Assembly: GCA_007922195.1 (NCBI GenBank)
Contig: ML681997.1
Coordinates: 15,143,260 to 15,207,259 of the forward strand
Source: Podocnemis expansa
Lineage: Eukaryota > Chordata > Testudines > Podocnemididae
Length of the DNA stretch: 64,000 nt
Direction of reading: 5' to 3'
Shown here: positions 36,270 to 45,650 of the stretch, piece after piece
How positions within the stretch are numbered: the first letter of the stretch is position 1
How the letters are laid out: each line of letters begins with the position of its first letter
Program-made: the position numbers and the translations under genes
Notes under the pieces: generated by a model
Databases searched by the model: none
What the model was told of the DNA's origin: nothing
Seen by the model: only the letters and a program-made list of their open reading frames with translations

Positions 36270-36455
36270 TTCTCAGCCCGACCCCGGCATCTCCCCAGTT
36301 CTCAGCCCAACCCTGGGTGTCTCCCCCTTTTCAGCCTGACCCTGCCTGTGTCTCCCCTTCTCTGTCCAAACCCCTGTATCCCCCTTTGCCCTTCTCAGCC
36401 CAACCCTGGGTGTCTCCACCCTCTCTGCCAAGCCCTCCGTGTCTTCCCTGCTTAG
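36270..36455. repeat. GC-rich minisatellite, ttctcagcccaaccctgggtgtc units
   Basis: About five diverged units of roughly 30-45 bp follow one another ('tctcagcccaaccctgggtg', 'tctcccccttttcagcctg'). The proline-rich plus-strand frame at 36260-36511 is a reading of the repeat and not a gene. Confidence 0.6.
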
Positions 36456-36480
36456 AGTACTCCCCCCACATATTGTTGTT

Positions 36481-36560
36481 TAAAAAAAGGGAGGCCAGAG
36501 GCACTGTTTAAGACTAACAAATTTATTTATTAGATGAGCATTCATGAGAGAAAATCCCAC
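36481..36560 (-). mobile_element. Hairpin retroelement tail, cut by the gap
   Basis: The text 'ccagaggcactgtttaag', 'actaacaaatttatttatt', 'catgagagaaaatcccac' is the left arm of the hairpin family. It runs into the run of N, so the remainder is not visible. Confidence 0.65.
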
Positions 36561-36960
36561 NNNNNNNNNNNNNNNNNNNNNNNNNNNNNNNNNNNNNNNN
36601 NNNNNNNNNNNNNNNNNNNNNNNNNNNNNNNNNNNNNNNNNNNNNNNNNNNNNNNNNNNNNNNNNNNNNNNNNNNNNNNNNNNNNNNNNNNNNNNNNNNN
36701 NNNNNNNNNNNNNNNNNNNNNNNNNNNNNNNNNNNNNNNNNNNNNNNNNNNNNNNNNNNNNNNNNNNNNNNNNNNNNNNNNNNNNNNNNNNNNNNNNNNN
36801 NNNNNNNNNNNNNNNNNNNNNNNNNNNNNNNNNNNNNNNNNNNNNNNNNNNNNNNNNNNNNNNNNNNNNNNNNNNNNNNNNNNNNNNNNNNNNNNNNNNN
36901 NNNNNNNNNNNNNNNNNNNNNNNNNNNNNNNNNNNNNNNNNNNNNNNNNNNNNNNNNNNN
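36561..36960. other. Assembly gap (400 N)
   Basis: There are exactly 400 N, a round number that suggests an estimated or placeholder gap. It lies between two nested repeats, where assembly commonly fails. Any open frame that spans it is meaningless. Confidence 0.98.
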
Positions 36961-37274
36961 AGGGACACCCCTCAGCACTCTGGCCAGGGTGCTGAGGGTT
37001 CCCTGGCCAGGGTGCTGAGGGGGCAGCCCTTGAAATGTTGTTTTGGAACACCTGGTTCCGAAACAACATGTTCACACGCATTGTTTTGAAACAAGGGTTT
37101 TGAACCAAGGTTGTTTTGCCCCCAAATGGGGTTTAACTTGTTTCAAAACAACACAGTTGTTTTGAAACAACAGCTTCCCGTTGTTTCGAAAGAACTGTGC
37201 GTCATGTGAACAGCAGAATTCTTATTTTGAAACAAGCTTTTTTGTTTCTAAATGAGCGTTGTGTGAACACAGCC
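36961..37274. mobile_element. PIF/Harbinger MITE right part, TTGTTTCGAAACAA type
   Basis: The visible right end, inverted, is GGCTGTGTTCACACAACG. Inside are dyads of TTGTTTTGAAACAA type ('gttgttttgaaacaac', 'gttgtttcgaaag') and 'ggttccgaaacaac'. The left end lies in the gap. A duplicated 'ggtgctgaggg' occurs at the start of the visible part. Confidence 0.65.
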
Positions 37275-37900
37275 ACACAATATGGAGGGTGGTGTGGTCA
37301 CTCACTTCCTGTACTAAAGGAGTTGCTGGGAGAGAAGGGCACTTCTACTCTGGTGCACTGTGGGCCAGGTAACCACAATGCACCACTCCCAGGGTGACCT
37401 AGCAGCTGCCAGTGTGGACGTGGGCAGTCTCCCAGCACTTTGAGTGTGGATGCGCTAAGCCAACTTAGTAAGGTCTACTTTAAGATGGCTTAAAGTAGAC
37501 CTTATTAAGTCAGCTTAACCGAGCCCTGTAGTGTAGATGGAGCCGTGGTTAGTCTGAATTTGTCTAGCTTCAGATTTAGTCATTAGATCATGTTATACCT
37601 TTTTCTGCTGGAATTGAAGAGCCCATTGTTAAATTGTTGCTCCACAAGTAGCTGTTTATAGACTGTAATCAAATCATCCCAACCTTTCTCTTTGTTCAAC
37701 TAAACAGACTGAGCTCTTTGTGGCTCTCACTAGAAGGCATGTTTTCTAATCATTCTTTTAAATCAGTTAATCATTCCTTTGGTTCTTTTCTGAACTCATT
37801 CCAATTTAGCAACATCTTTCTTGAATTGTAGTCACCAGACCTTAAAAGGATATGTAAGCAAATTGGAGCCAGGAGGAAAACCAATAAATACCTTAAGGGT

Positions 37901-39889
37901 TGTATGACTATTTCTTTTTGACCTAACATTTGTGACAAGAGCACTGTTTCTGGATCCCTATCAACATTGAAAGAAAATGCCTAAGAGCTTCAACTCTTGA
38001 AAATAAAGAAAATGACAGCCCTGTAATCGCAAGTGAAAAGTACTAGTGCCCAATACTGCTTCAATTGAAGTCAATGGTAAAAGTCGTATTACCTTCAGTG
38101 GGAATAGGAATAGGGTCTTCTTTGAATGTGATATTAACATGAAGATGCTGTGCTCAGGACAGCTGGTCACTATGAGCATTAGCTGGTCACTGCTTTTCAT
38201 ACCAAGTTCACCAGTGATTAGGATGCTTGAGGAAATCTATCCATGGAATAGATAGGAGGATATAGGCATACCAAATTTCTTTTCCTCCTAATATAGAGCG
38301 TCAATGGCAAGCCAGGAATGAATTTAATAAAACAAGACAATCTATCAGTTCTAGGAGCTATAGATTGAACTCATACAGTTATCAGGCTTAATCTCACAGC
38401 TATAAATCATGTCAAAGTATGAGACTTGTTTTATTCCTTACTAATGAAGAGACAATACCCTGTCTTAGCTGTGCATGGGTTTATTCTTCTCTGGTTTACA
38501 CATACAGGAGTAAGTCCACTGAACTCAAATAAGGTTATATCACCGTAAGCCTAGTGTCAGAAGCAAATCAGAACTCAGGCCTATAGTGCTATTATGAATC
38601 AAAGACTATATTTCAATACGCACAAATTGTTTTGAACAATGCATCAAGCCATGTGTGGTATCTTTTACACCTTCACATTATTGTTTAAATACAGTCATGT
38701 TAATTGCTTCATCTTTACGATTATATGCTTTGTCAAGCATTTCAGTACAAAGAGGAAGCTCACATTGTAAACGGAGATACCCTTTGCATATGCTAATCAC
38801 TCCCATTTAAGGAGAGCTGAGACGAATAACTGAGATTCTGGAGTGAGATTAATAATCTTAGAAAAACTGAACATGCAATACATCATGGATCATTGGTGAC
38901 ATCTCTGTAACTGTGGTTGGGCCTACAGCCTCCAAATCCATTTTACACCTGTTCTAATCTTTGAAAATGAAGGTGGATGTCCCTGATATGCAGCGTTGTG
39001 TGCCTAATCCTGACAAACTAATGCCTTGCCATAATGGGTGGCCTATGAGTTTTTGAAAATCTGGGCTTGACAGGAAGTTTCCCAGGGGCAACACAGAAAA
39101 GCTGGTCAGGTTGTGATCTCAGTTCTACGTGTATAAACTCAAAGACACTGCACTGAAATTGGTAAGGGTACTGTGAATTTAAAGTGGTGTGAATGAGATG
39201 AAAAGCAGGGCTGATGTGTTTATAGCCTGCTGCTTGCTGTTTGGCATATACTGTGTTCTTATTTTATTATGCACAGCACCAAAAAATGCCATAAGCTTTT
39301 AATATTAACACCCTCAGACATCAGATTTTATTATATTTTAGGGTAAACCAAGTCACTTGATATTGTTTCTTCATTGATATTACCAGATCATGTAGGGAGA
39401 CTGAAGTATTTTCCTTCTACTGCCCCGTGACTTGGCAGATATTTGTGTCATTTTGCACAAATAGGCCTTACAGAACAGCTTGGAATTATAATAGACAGAA
39501 GGTGTCGCAATAACTGTGGGGCCTAGGGGACAGTCGCACTTGTGCTTGGAGAAAAATATATATAAAGGGGAAGAGTCAGATAACAGTGTAGTAACAAAAG
39601 GAGCATCAATGCCTGATCATGTCTCAGAGTTCAGCTGAACCATCCCAAAATGATGGCAGATGAACAGGGATATGGTGAAAGAACAAATCATTCTCTTTAG
39701 TGCATAGGGAAGGCACTTTAATATTCCTTCAGTAGTCATTCTGAAGCCAAGACTGCCACGAAATCAGAAATAGTTTGGGGAGAAATTCAACCTCACTCAA
39801 AGCATTCTGTGGCTGATACTTTCAAATGGAGCCAAATCTTTCGAGCTAAAAGTTCCATTTGTCCCCTTGGACTGACTCACCAGGGTACG
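37901..39889. other. Unassigned DNA, no gene seen
   Basis: Nothing recognised apart from a weak short palindromic repeat at about 38036-38115 ('gaagtcaatggtaaaag'). Confidence 0.5.
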
Positions 39890-39892
39890 TCT

Positions 39893-40344
39893 ACACTGAA
39901 AAGTTTTTTTTTCAAAATAAGGAGGCTTATTTAAAAAAAAAAAAAAAAAAAACTTTTTACCTGTCCATGCAGGCATTTTGTTATTTCAAAATAAGCACTT
40001 CATTATTTTGAAAAAATGAAGCACTATTTCAAAATAACTAAACCTGCTTTTATTTCTAAAGAGCAATTCTTTTGAAATGGTTATTTCAAAAAAAGCCATT
40101 TCAAGCCACAGAACTGGCTTTTTTCAAAATAATGGCCCTATACTTTTTCCTCCCTTCCCTTATTTTGAAATAGAGAGTCTAGTGAAGACTCTCTATTTCA
40201 AAATAATTCCTATCTTATTTGAAAATAGAGGGTCTTCACCAGACTCCTATTTTGAAATAATAAATTTGAAATAATGCTATGCTATTTGAAATAATTATTT
40301 CAAAATAAATTCAAAATAGCTATTTGGCAGTGTAGGCATAGACC
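39893..40344. mobile_element. PIF/Harbinger MITE, ATTTCAAAAT type
   Basis: The left end GGGTACGTCTACACTG and the inverted right end GGTCTATGCCTACACTG are Harbinger-like, flanked by CCA or CAG (the exact cut is ambiguous by one base). The arms hold 'ttatttcaaaataa'-like dyads. The centre has an inverted pair 'agagagtctagtgaagac' / 'gggtcttcaccagactc'. A run of 20 A lies at 39933-39952. Confidence 0.78.
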
Positions 40345-40677
40345 AGGAGGAAAACTGCTGGATGGACATCACTAGTTTCTCTACCCAGCCAATAATGTTA
40401 CAGAAGGCTGGCCAACAGGCAGAATAGAAGAAGAAAAAGAAATAATGGCAGGCTAACAAAATGATGATGAAATAAAGGGTATCAGCATTTGGGCCATCCT
40501 CAGTTTTTACTCAGTCCAACCTTACTAAGTGAAACTCCCTCTGATATCAATGAAAACTGAGCTAGGACCTCAGGCTTCAGCCTAATGTTCATAGCATGAC
40601 TGAATAATGTCACAGTCAGGCAGTAGATGGGCTTATGTGTAATGGAAGGGAGACACTGGCGACTTGCACCTTAGAAA

Positions 40678-41272
40678 AACAAACATTGAGTCTTGTGGCA
40701 CTTAGGCTATATCTTCACCTAAAATCTTAGTTCAGACTTGGATAGCCCAAACTAAGTAGTTTAAAAGTTAGTTCGAAATAAATATGTTTTAGTTCAAACT
40801 TTCAGTTTGAATTAGCTGTGCTTTTTAAAAGTCAGTTCAGACTAAAAAATGTGCTTAGTTCAAAGTAACTACTAGTTTGAACTTATCTAGTTTGAACTTG
40901 CATGCGTCCATTGAGCTAGTTCGAACTAAATATGTAAATTAGTTCGAACCAAGCAGTTAGTTCAAACTAACTTGTTCGGACTAAGCTTTGCTTAGCTTGA
41001 ACTAAAAATATTTTTAATTCAAACTAGGCAAAGCCTAGTGGAGACGGGGCTCAAATTATTTCTAACTAAGAATCCTTAATTTGAACTAATTTGCTAGTGT
41101 AGACATAGCCTTAAAGACTAAAAAATTTATTTATTGTATGAGCTTTCATGGGAGAAAATCCAACTTCTCCCATGAAAGCTCATGTGATAAATAAATTTGG
41201 TAGCCGTTAAGTGCCACAGGACTCCTTGTTTGTTTTGCTGAACTAGATCAACATGGCTACCCCTTTGGTACT
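40678..41272. mobile_element. Hairpin retroelement copy carrying a Harbinger MITE
   Basis: The left arm starts 'caaacattgagtcttgtgg' and is broken after 'cactta'. It resumes at 41111 ('ttaaagactaaaaaattt') and turns into the right arm ('cccatgaaagctcatgtg', 'gttaagtgccacaggactcc'). A 14-bp duplication ttRcaccttagaaa flanks the whole at 40664-40677 and 41273-41286, one mismatch. Removing the MITE rebuilds a canonical copy. Confidence 0.75.
40705..41110. mobile_element. PIF/Harbinger MITE, TTAGTTCGAACTAA type
   Basis: The ends GGCTATATCTTCACCTA and (inverted) GGCTATGTCTACACTAG are flanked by TTA on both sides (40702-40704, 41111-41113). The body is an array of agttcaaact/agtttgaact dyads with CpG-bearing copies at 40916-40929 (cTAGTTCGAACTAA) and about 40939. 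It is closely related to 44976-45435: both start with 'ctaaaatcttagttcagac'. Confidence 0.92.
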
Positions 41273-41664
41273 TTACACCTTAGAAACATCTGTTAGACTT
41301 GCATCTGAGCTAGAGGAGGCTTGATGGGACAGAGAATAGCAGGCCTGTTGGAAGTAAAAGGAATAACGTAAATTCATGTCTCTAAACCATAGACTCAGAG
41401 TGTGTGAAGGGGCAGAGGTGATGTGTGAGTAAAATATAAGACAGGCAAGGCTTTGGATGCAGAGGAAGAGATTAGTTTCCATTCTTTAGCACATAAAAAT
41501 AATAACTGCATGAAGAAAAAAAATATTTGACTGATATACGCATCTGAATCTAACACACCAGGGATATCTGATACCACCATCACTCAGACTTTAGAGATGT
41601 GAAACTAATACTTACTTCTAATCTAGAGTTTTTCACCCATAGATCTCGAAGTGCTTTTTTAATG

Positions 41665-42130
41665 GAATAATGCCAGAAGGGACCATCAGATCATCTAGCC
41701 TGACTGCCTGTATAACACAGGACAATACATTTCACTATATTACCCCTGTATTAAGCCCAATAATGTGTGTCTGACTAAAGGATATCTTTCAGAAAGGCAT
41801 CCAGTCTTGATCTGAAAACATCAAGAGATGGAAAATCCACCACTTCTCTTGTTAGTTTGTTTGAATTTTTTCATTGTTAAAACAAACAAACAAACAACAA
41901 CAACAAAAGAACTTGTGTCTAATTTGAATGTGTCTGGCTTTCCAAACACTTCAGCATTTTTGGTAGCTTTATTAAAGTTTCATCATCTTGGGATCTCTCA
42001 GTATCCCATCCCTTTATCTGTAGGTCAACTGTGAGAACTGTTAAATATGAAAATGTCTTTCTAAGAGAAAAAGCTCTTTCATTTTAGGTGACCAGTCATG
42101 TAGTCCAAACAACAAACCTTTGGCTAATAT
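41665..42130 (-). mobile_element. CR1 LINE 3' part, antisense
   Basis: The text 'gccagaagggaccatcagatc', 'ctgactgcctgtataacac' and 'gatggaaaatccaccactt' is an antisense CR1 tail. An (AAAC)n/(AAC)n tract lies at 41879-41908. Confidence 0.75.
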
Positions 42131-42650
42131 TTGTTCACACTACATAAAACACCCACTTCAAATCATGAGTAAATCACAATGGAGAATTCAAGTAGCTCTA
42201 TGCATGAACAGCATTTGGAACAAAATTAAATCCAGTGTGTTCCTGAGTTTGGAGAATTTCATATCCAGCTCTTTAGTCCAGGACTGTCCCTTATAAACTA
42301 AGAGCAAAGCATCCACAACATGCCAAACCAGACAAAATGATATAAAATAAAACAATGTAGAGCAACATAAATTCGCATGGATAGAAATATTCCAGCCTAT
42401 CACATCAGAGTTGCAAACAAAAGAAAGTTCCTATGGAACAATAACACAAACTCTTCTGAACAAGGTGATAGGAAACAGGATACAGCTGTACCAGAAAACA
42501 ACAGTGAGCTCCTGAATGGGGTTTGAAAGGAGGCATTTAGGAGTGAGTAAAGCTGGGAATTGTATGAAGAGAGAGAAAGAGGAAGAGTAAAATGAGGCGT
42601 GCTACATGATACTTAAACTTTAGTTTACCATGGTTGAAGATTTTCATAGG

Positions 42651-42729
42651 GGGCCAAGTACCACGTAGGAGTAAACTGGCATAACTCTCTTGAAGTCAAT
42701 GGAACTACTCCAGTGCACACCACCTGAGA
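42651..42729. repeat. Short dispersed palindrome around TTGAAGTCAATGG
   Basis: It runs 'gtaggagtaaactggcataa', then 'cttgaagtcaatggaa', then 'ctactccagtgcacaccacc'. The core recurs in the other short palindromes of the window. Confidence 0.45.
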
Positions 42730-42816
42730 CATGGCCCATTATTCCTAAACATTAGGAGAACTTTTACTAAATGATTCCCATTCCTCTATTTGCTGACTAC
42801 ACTCTTCAGACTGAAA

Positions 42817-43333
42817 GGGTATGCCCACACACACTGTTTAAATCAAAATTACACTGGTTATTTTGGTTTAAAAAATGGTAGGTCCACATGACGTTCCCTT
42901 ATTTCGAAATGACGAACTCCCTCATTTCGATATAAGGAAAGTCATATCAATATAATAAAACCTAGTATTTTATCGATATGACAGTTAAATCGAAATTGTT
43001 ATTTTGAAATAACACAGTGCAAACTTGTTATTTTGATTTAAGTGTTAAATTGATTTAATACTTTTTGCCCTTCTCCTTCCCAGGTGCTTTCCTTTTTCTG
43101 TATATTGGGTGGGGACATGGCCCTTCTAGGGGGCCATGTTGCCACACCTCCCACGGTGCCTCTCTCCTAAATTGGAATAGCAAGTCCTGTCCATGGACAT
43201 TCTTTTGCCATTTGAGTTTCTAGTGGGGACCTGTTAAATCAATTTAACTTAAATTGATTTAATGATTTTCATATAAATTTAATTAAATTGATATGAGTTA
43301 AATCAATTTAACTGTGTAAGTGTGGACATAGCC
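42817..43333. mobile_element. PIF/Harbinger MITE, deletion derivative of the 57764 type
   Basis: The ends GGGTATGCCCACACAC and (inverted) GGCTATGTCCACACTT are flanked by AAA on both sides (42814-42816, 43334-43336). The arms carry ttaaatcaatttaa / aaattgattta dyads, decayed forms of the TTAAATCGATTTAA seen in the full element. The core 'gcccttctccttcccagg', 'ggggacatggcccttc', 'ggccatgttgccacacctcc' matches the inner flanks of 57764-61522. Of the short copies it is the closest to the two-gene element. Confidence 0.9.
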
Positions 43334-43336
43334 AAA

Positions 43337-43826
43337 GCGTCTTCCTCTTCCACTCCCTCAGAGACTACTTACACTGCATAGCCTTTATTTTCAAGGACAA
43401 TCCTATGATGATTATTTTTGTCCCTTAGAGCTGAAGACTCTTGTTTCTAATGTGACTAAAAAAACCTGAAGACAAAGTGCTTTGCTACACAAAACTGTAA
43501 AGAACAGCCCTTGAAAATCATCAGACAGCGCATTACCATGAAGAGGTCCCTCACTCCACTCAAACCCCAAAAACTGCTTTATAGCTGCAGTATCTCTTTC
43601 CTATTGTTAGGGCCCTGTCACAGAGGGGTTATTTTTTTGTTGAAGAAAGCTGAGAGGTTGCAATAAGACAGAACTAGGAGATCACATTGTGTTGACTGAA
43701 CATCTTCTTTGATTCCCGTCCATTAGTTCAGCAGTGGCAGTGGAACTGAATGAAGTCTTTCCACCACCTTCTGTCTTATTTTAACTTCACGGCTTCTTTC
43801 ATCTTTAAACCTCTTTGTTCTGCATC
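43337..43826. other. Unassigned DNA, no gene seen
   Basis: Nothing recognised. Confidence 0.5.
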
Positions 43827-43836
43827 ATTCTTCACT

Positions 43837-44437
43837 GTAAAATGAACATGGTGTCCCGTGGCACTTAACGACTAATCATTTATTTATCGCATGTGCTTTT
43901 GTGGGAGAAAATCCCACTTTGTCAGATGCTTTCTCCCATGAAAGTTCATGCAATAAGTAAATAAATAAATAAATTTGTTAGTCTTTAAGGCTATGTCTAA
44001 AGTTTTATTTCAAAATAAGTCATTTTGAAATCACTTATTTTGAAATAAAATCCTTATTTCAAAATGACTTATTTCAAAATACGGGAAAGCCTGCTATCAA
44101 AATGGCTGTTATTTCAAAATGGTTATTTCAAAATAACACCGTTTGGACATGTTGTTTCAAAACAGTTGTTTCGAAACAATGGTGGTGTTTCAAAACAACA
44201 TGTCCAAATGACATTATTTTGAAATAACCATTTCGAAATAACAGCCATTTCAAAATGAATGGGATGTAAGCTGAGCTCGTCATTTCAAAATAAGAAAGCG
44301 TCGTGCGGATCTAATCTTTTTTATTTCAAAATAACCAGTGTTATTTCAAAATAAAAGAGACGTGTGGACATACCCTAAGTGCCACAGGACTCCTTGATTG
44401 TTCTGCTGAACTAGACTAACTCAGCTACCCCTTTAGA
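43837..44437. mobile_element. Hairpin retroelement copy carrying a Harbinger MITE
   Basis: The left arm reads 'catggtgtcccgtggcac', 'gggagaaaatcccacttt'. The right arm reads 'cccatgaaagttcatgc', an (AAAT)n stretch, 'gttagtctttaa', then after the MITE 'gtgccacaggactcc' and 'actaactcagctacccc'. A 10-bp duplication attcttcact lies at 43827-43836 and 44438-44447. Confidence 0.72.
43989..44375. mobile_element. PIF/Harbinger MITE, TTATTTCAAAATAA type, nested
   Basis: The ends GGCTATGTCTAAAG and (inverted) GGGTATGTCCACACG are flanked by TAA on both sides (43986-43988, 44376-44378). The arms are atttcaaaat/attttgaaat arrays, with 'ccgtttggacatgttg' and its inverse 'aacatgtccaaatgac' placed about the centre. 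The same pair occurs in 21709-22156, and the left half in 13759-14094, marking one subfamily. Confidence 0.92.
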
Positions 44438-44804
44438 ATTCTTCACTCTGTCTGTCTAACACTTCCATCTTTTTCTAGTTTCATGCATTCAGATATGTAT
44501 TACCATGTCCATTGTGGACATATCTCTAAACTCTCACACTAAGTGTTCTTGAATATCCTTTAGCCATCTGTTCTTATTCTAGCTGTTTTCTCTTCTTTCT
44601 TTCTCTTCTAATTTTCTATAATTGGATATATGTACTGTCCCCACTATGTCAAATAGCATCAAAATGACTTTGGAATAACTCTAAACATTTGCCAGTGGTT
44701 CAAAGACTACATGCTATATTTTGGTTTGTGCTGCATTGGATCTAATCACTCTGTAAATTCAGGAAAGTGACTTCTGTCTTCGAAACAATTTATTTACTGC
44801 TCAG

Positions 44805-45650
44805 CCATGTCACAGAGTCACAGAATTTAAGGCCAAAAATGCCACCAGATGCTCTAGTCTGACCTCTGACATAACCCAGACCACCAATACCACTCAACAT
44901 CCACGCAATAAACCCCACAACCGAAATTAGACCAAAGCATCTGAGCCCACAGAAGACTATTATGTGCCACCCTCTGGCTATGTCTACACCTAAAATCTTA
45001 GTTCAGACTTGGTTAAGCCAAACTAAGTAGTTTGAAAGTTACTTTGAACTAAGCACATTTTTAGTCTGAACTAACTTTTAGTTCAAACTAGCTGCGCTTT
45101 ACTTAGTTGGAACTAACCTTTTAGCTCCAACTAAAAAAGTGTGGTTAGTTCAAACTAAAAGTTAGTTCAAATTTTAAAAAGTGTGTCTAGTTCAAACTAA
45201 CCTCTAGTTCAAACTTATTTTGTTCAAACTAGCATGTTTACCTTGTGCTAGTTTGAACTAAATATCCAAATTAGTTCAAACTAAGCAGTTAGTTTGAACT
45301 AACCAGCTGAACTAACTTAGGTCGAACTAAAAAATTCTTTAGTTCAAATTAGGCAAAGCTTAGTGTAGACAGGGCTCAAACTAGTTCAGTTTAAGGCTCC
45401 TTAATTTGAACTAATCTGCTAGTATAGACATAGCATCAGAGAATAAGAGAGACTGAAGTGTACCAATGCCTCCTTTGGCAGGGAAAGATGAAGTGAGATA
45501 TACCCAGATAAGCCTGGCAGATGACCCACACCTCACAGAAAAGCAAAAATCCCCTGAATATCACTGCCAATCTGACCTGGGGAAAATTCCTTCCTCACAC
45601 TCCCTTCTGATGATCAGTTAGCCCCTGAGCGCATGAGCAAGACTCAAACA
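44805..45650 (-). mobile_element. LINE (CR1-type) fragment, antisense, split by a Harbinger MITE
   Basis: The text 'cagagtcacagaatttaagg', 'ccagatgctctagtctgacc' before the MITE and 'ccaatctgacctggggaaaa', 'ttccttcctcacactccc', 'cccctgagcgcatgagc' after it fits an antisense LINE tail. The class of the right-hand piece is less certain. Confidence 0.6.
44976..45435. mobile_element. PIF/Harbinger MITE, TTAGTTCAAACTAA type
   Basis: The ends GGCTATGTCTACACCTA and (inverted) TGCTATGTCTATACTAG are Harbinger-like. The flanks tct and tca match imperfectly. The body is an array of agttcaaact/agtttgaact dyads. The first 30 bp match 40705-41110 closely. Confidence 0.82.

Larger units (their letters stand above)
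35960..37543. mobile_element. PIF/Harbinger element, AAGTCGACTT type, with nested insertions and a gap
   Basis: The left end GGCTATGTCTACACTG and the inverted right end GGCTCCATCTACACTA are Harbinger-like. The arms carry TTAAGTCAACTTAA (35981-35994), 'aaagtcgacttta' (about 36065) and TTAAGTCAGCTTAA near 37505. The 3-bp flanks do not match clearly, perhaps through decay. The interior holds a minisatellite, a hairpin retroelement arm, a 400-N gap and a second Harbinger copy, so its real size is unknown. Confidence 0.7.
35758..37900 (-). mobile_element. CR1 LINE fragment, antisense, split by a large Harbinger insertion
   Basis: The left piece, 35758-35957, reads 'ggccagaagggaccaatg', 'ctgacctcctgtataacac', 'ttcccagggttaactactctc'. 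The right piece from 37545 reads 'agtctgaatttgtctagc', 'aattgaagagcccattg', 'gtttatagactgtaatcaa'. They are consecutive parts of one antisense CR1. The intervening 1.6 kb is the Harbinger element at 35960-37543 and what has landed in it. Confidence 0.75.

Noticed and set aside
36480..37108. Long open frames across the run of N
   Set aside because: They are open only because N positions cannot form stops.
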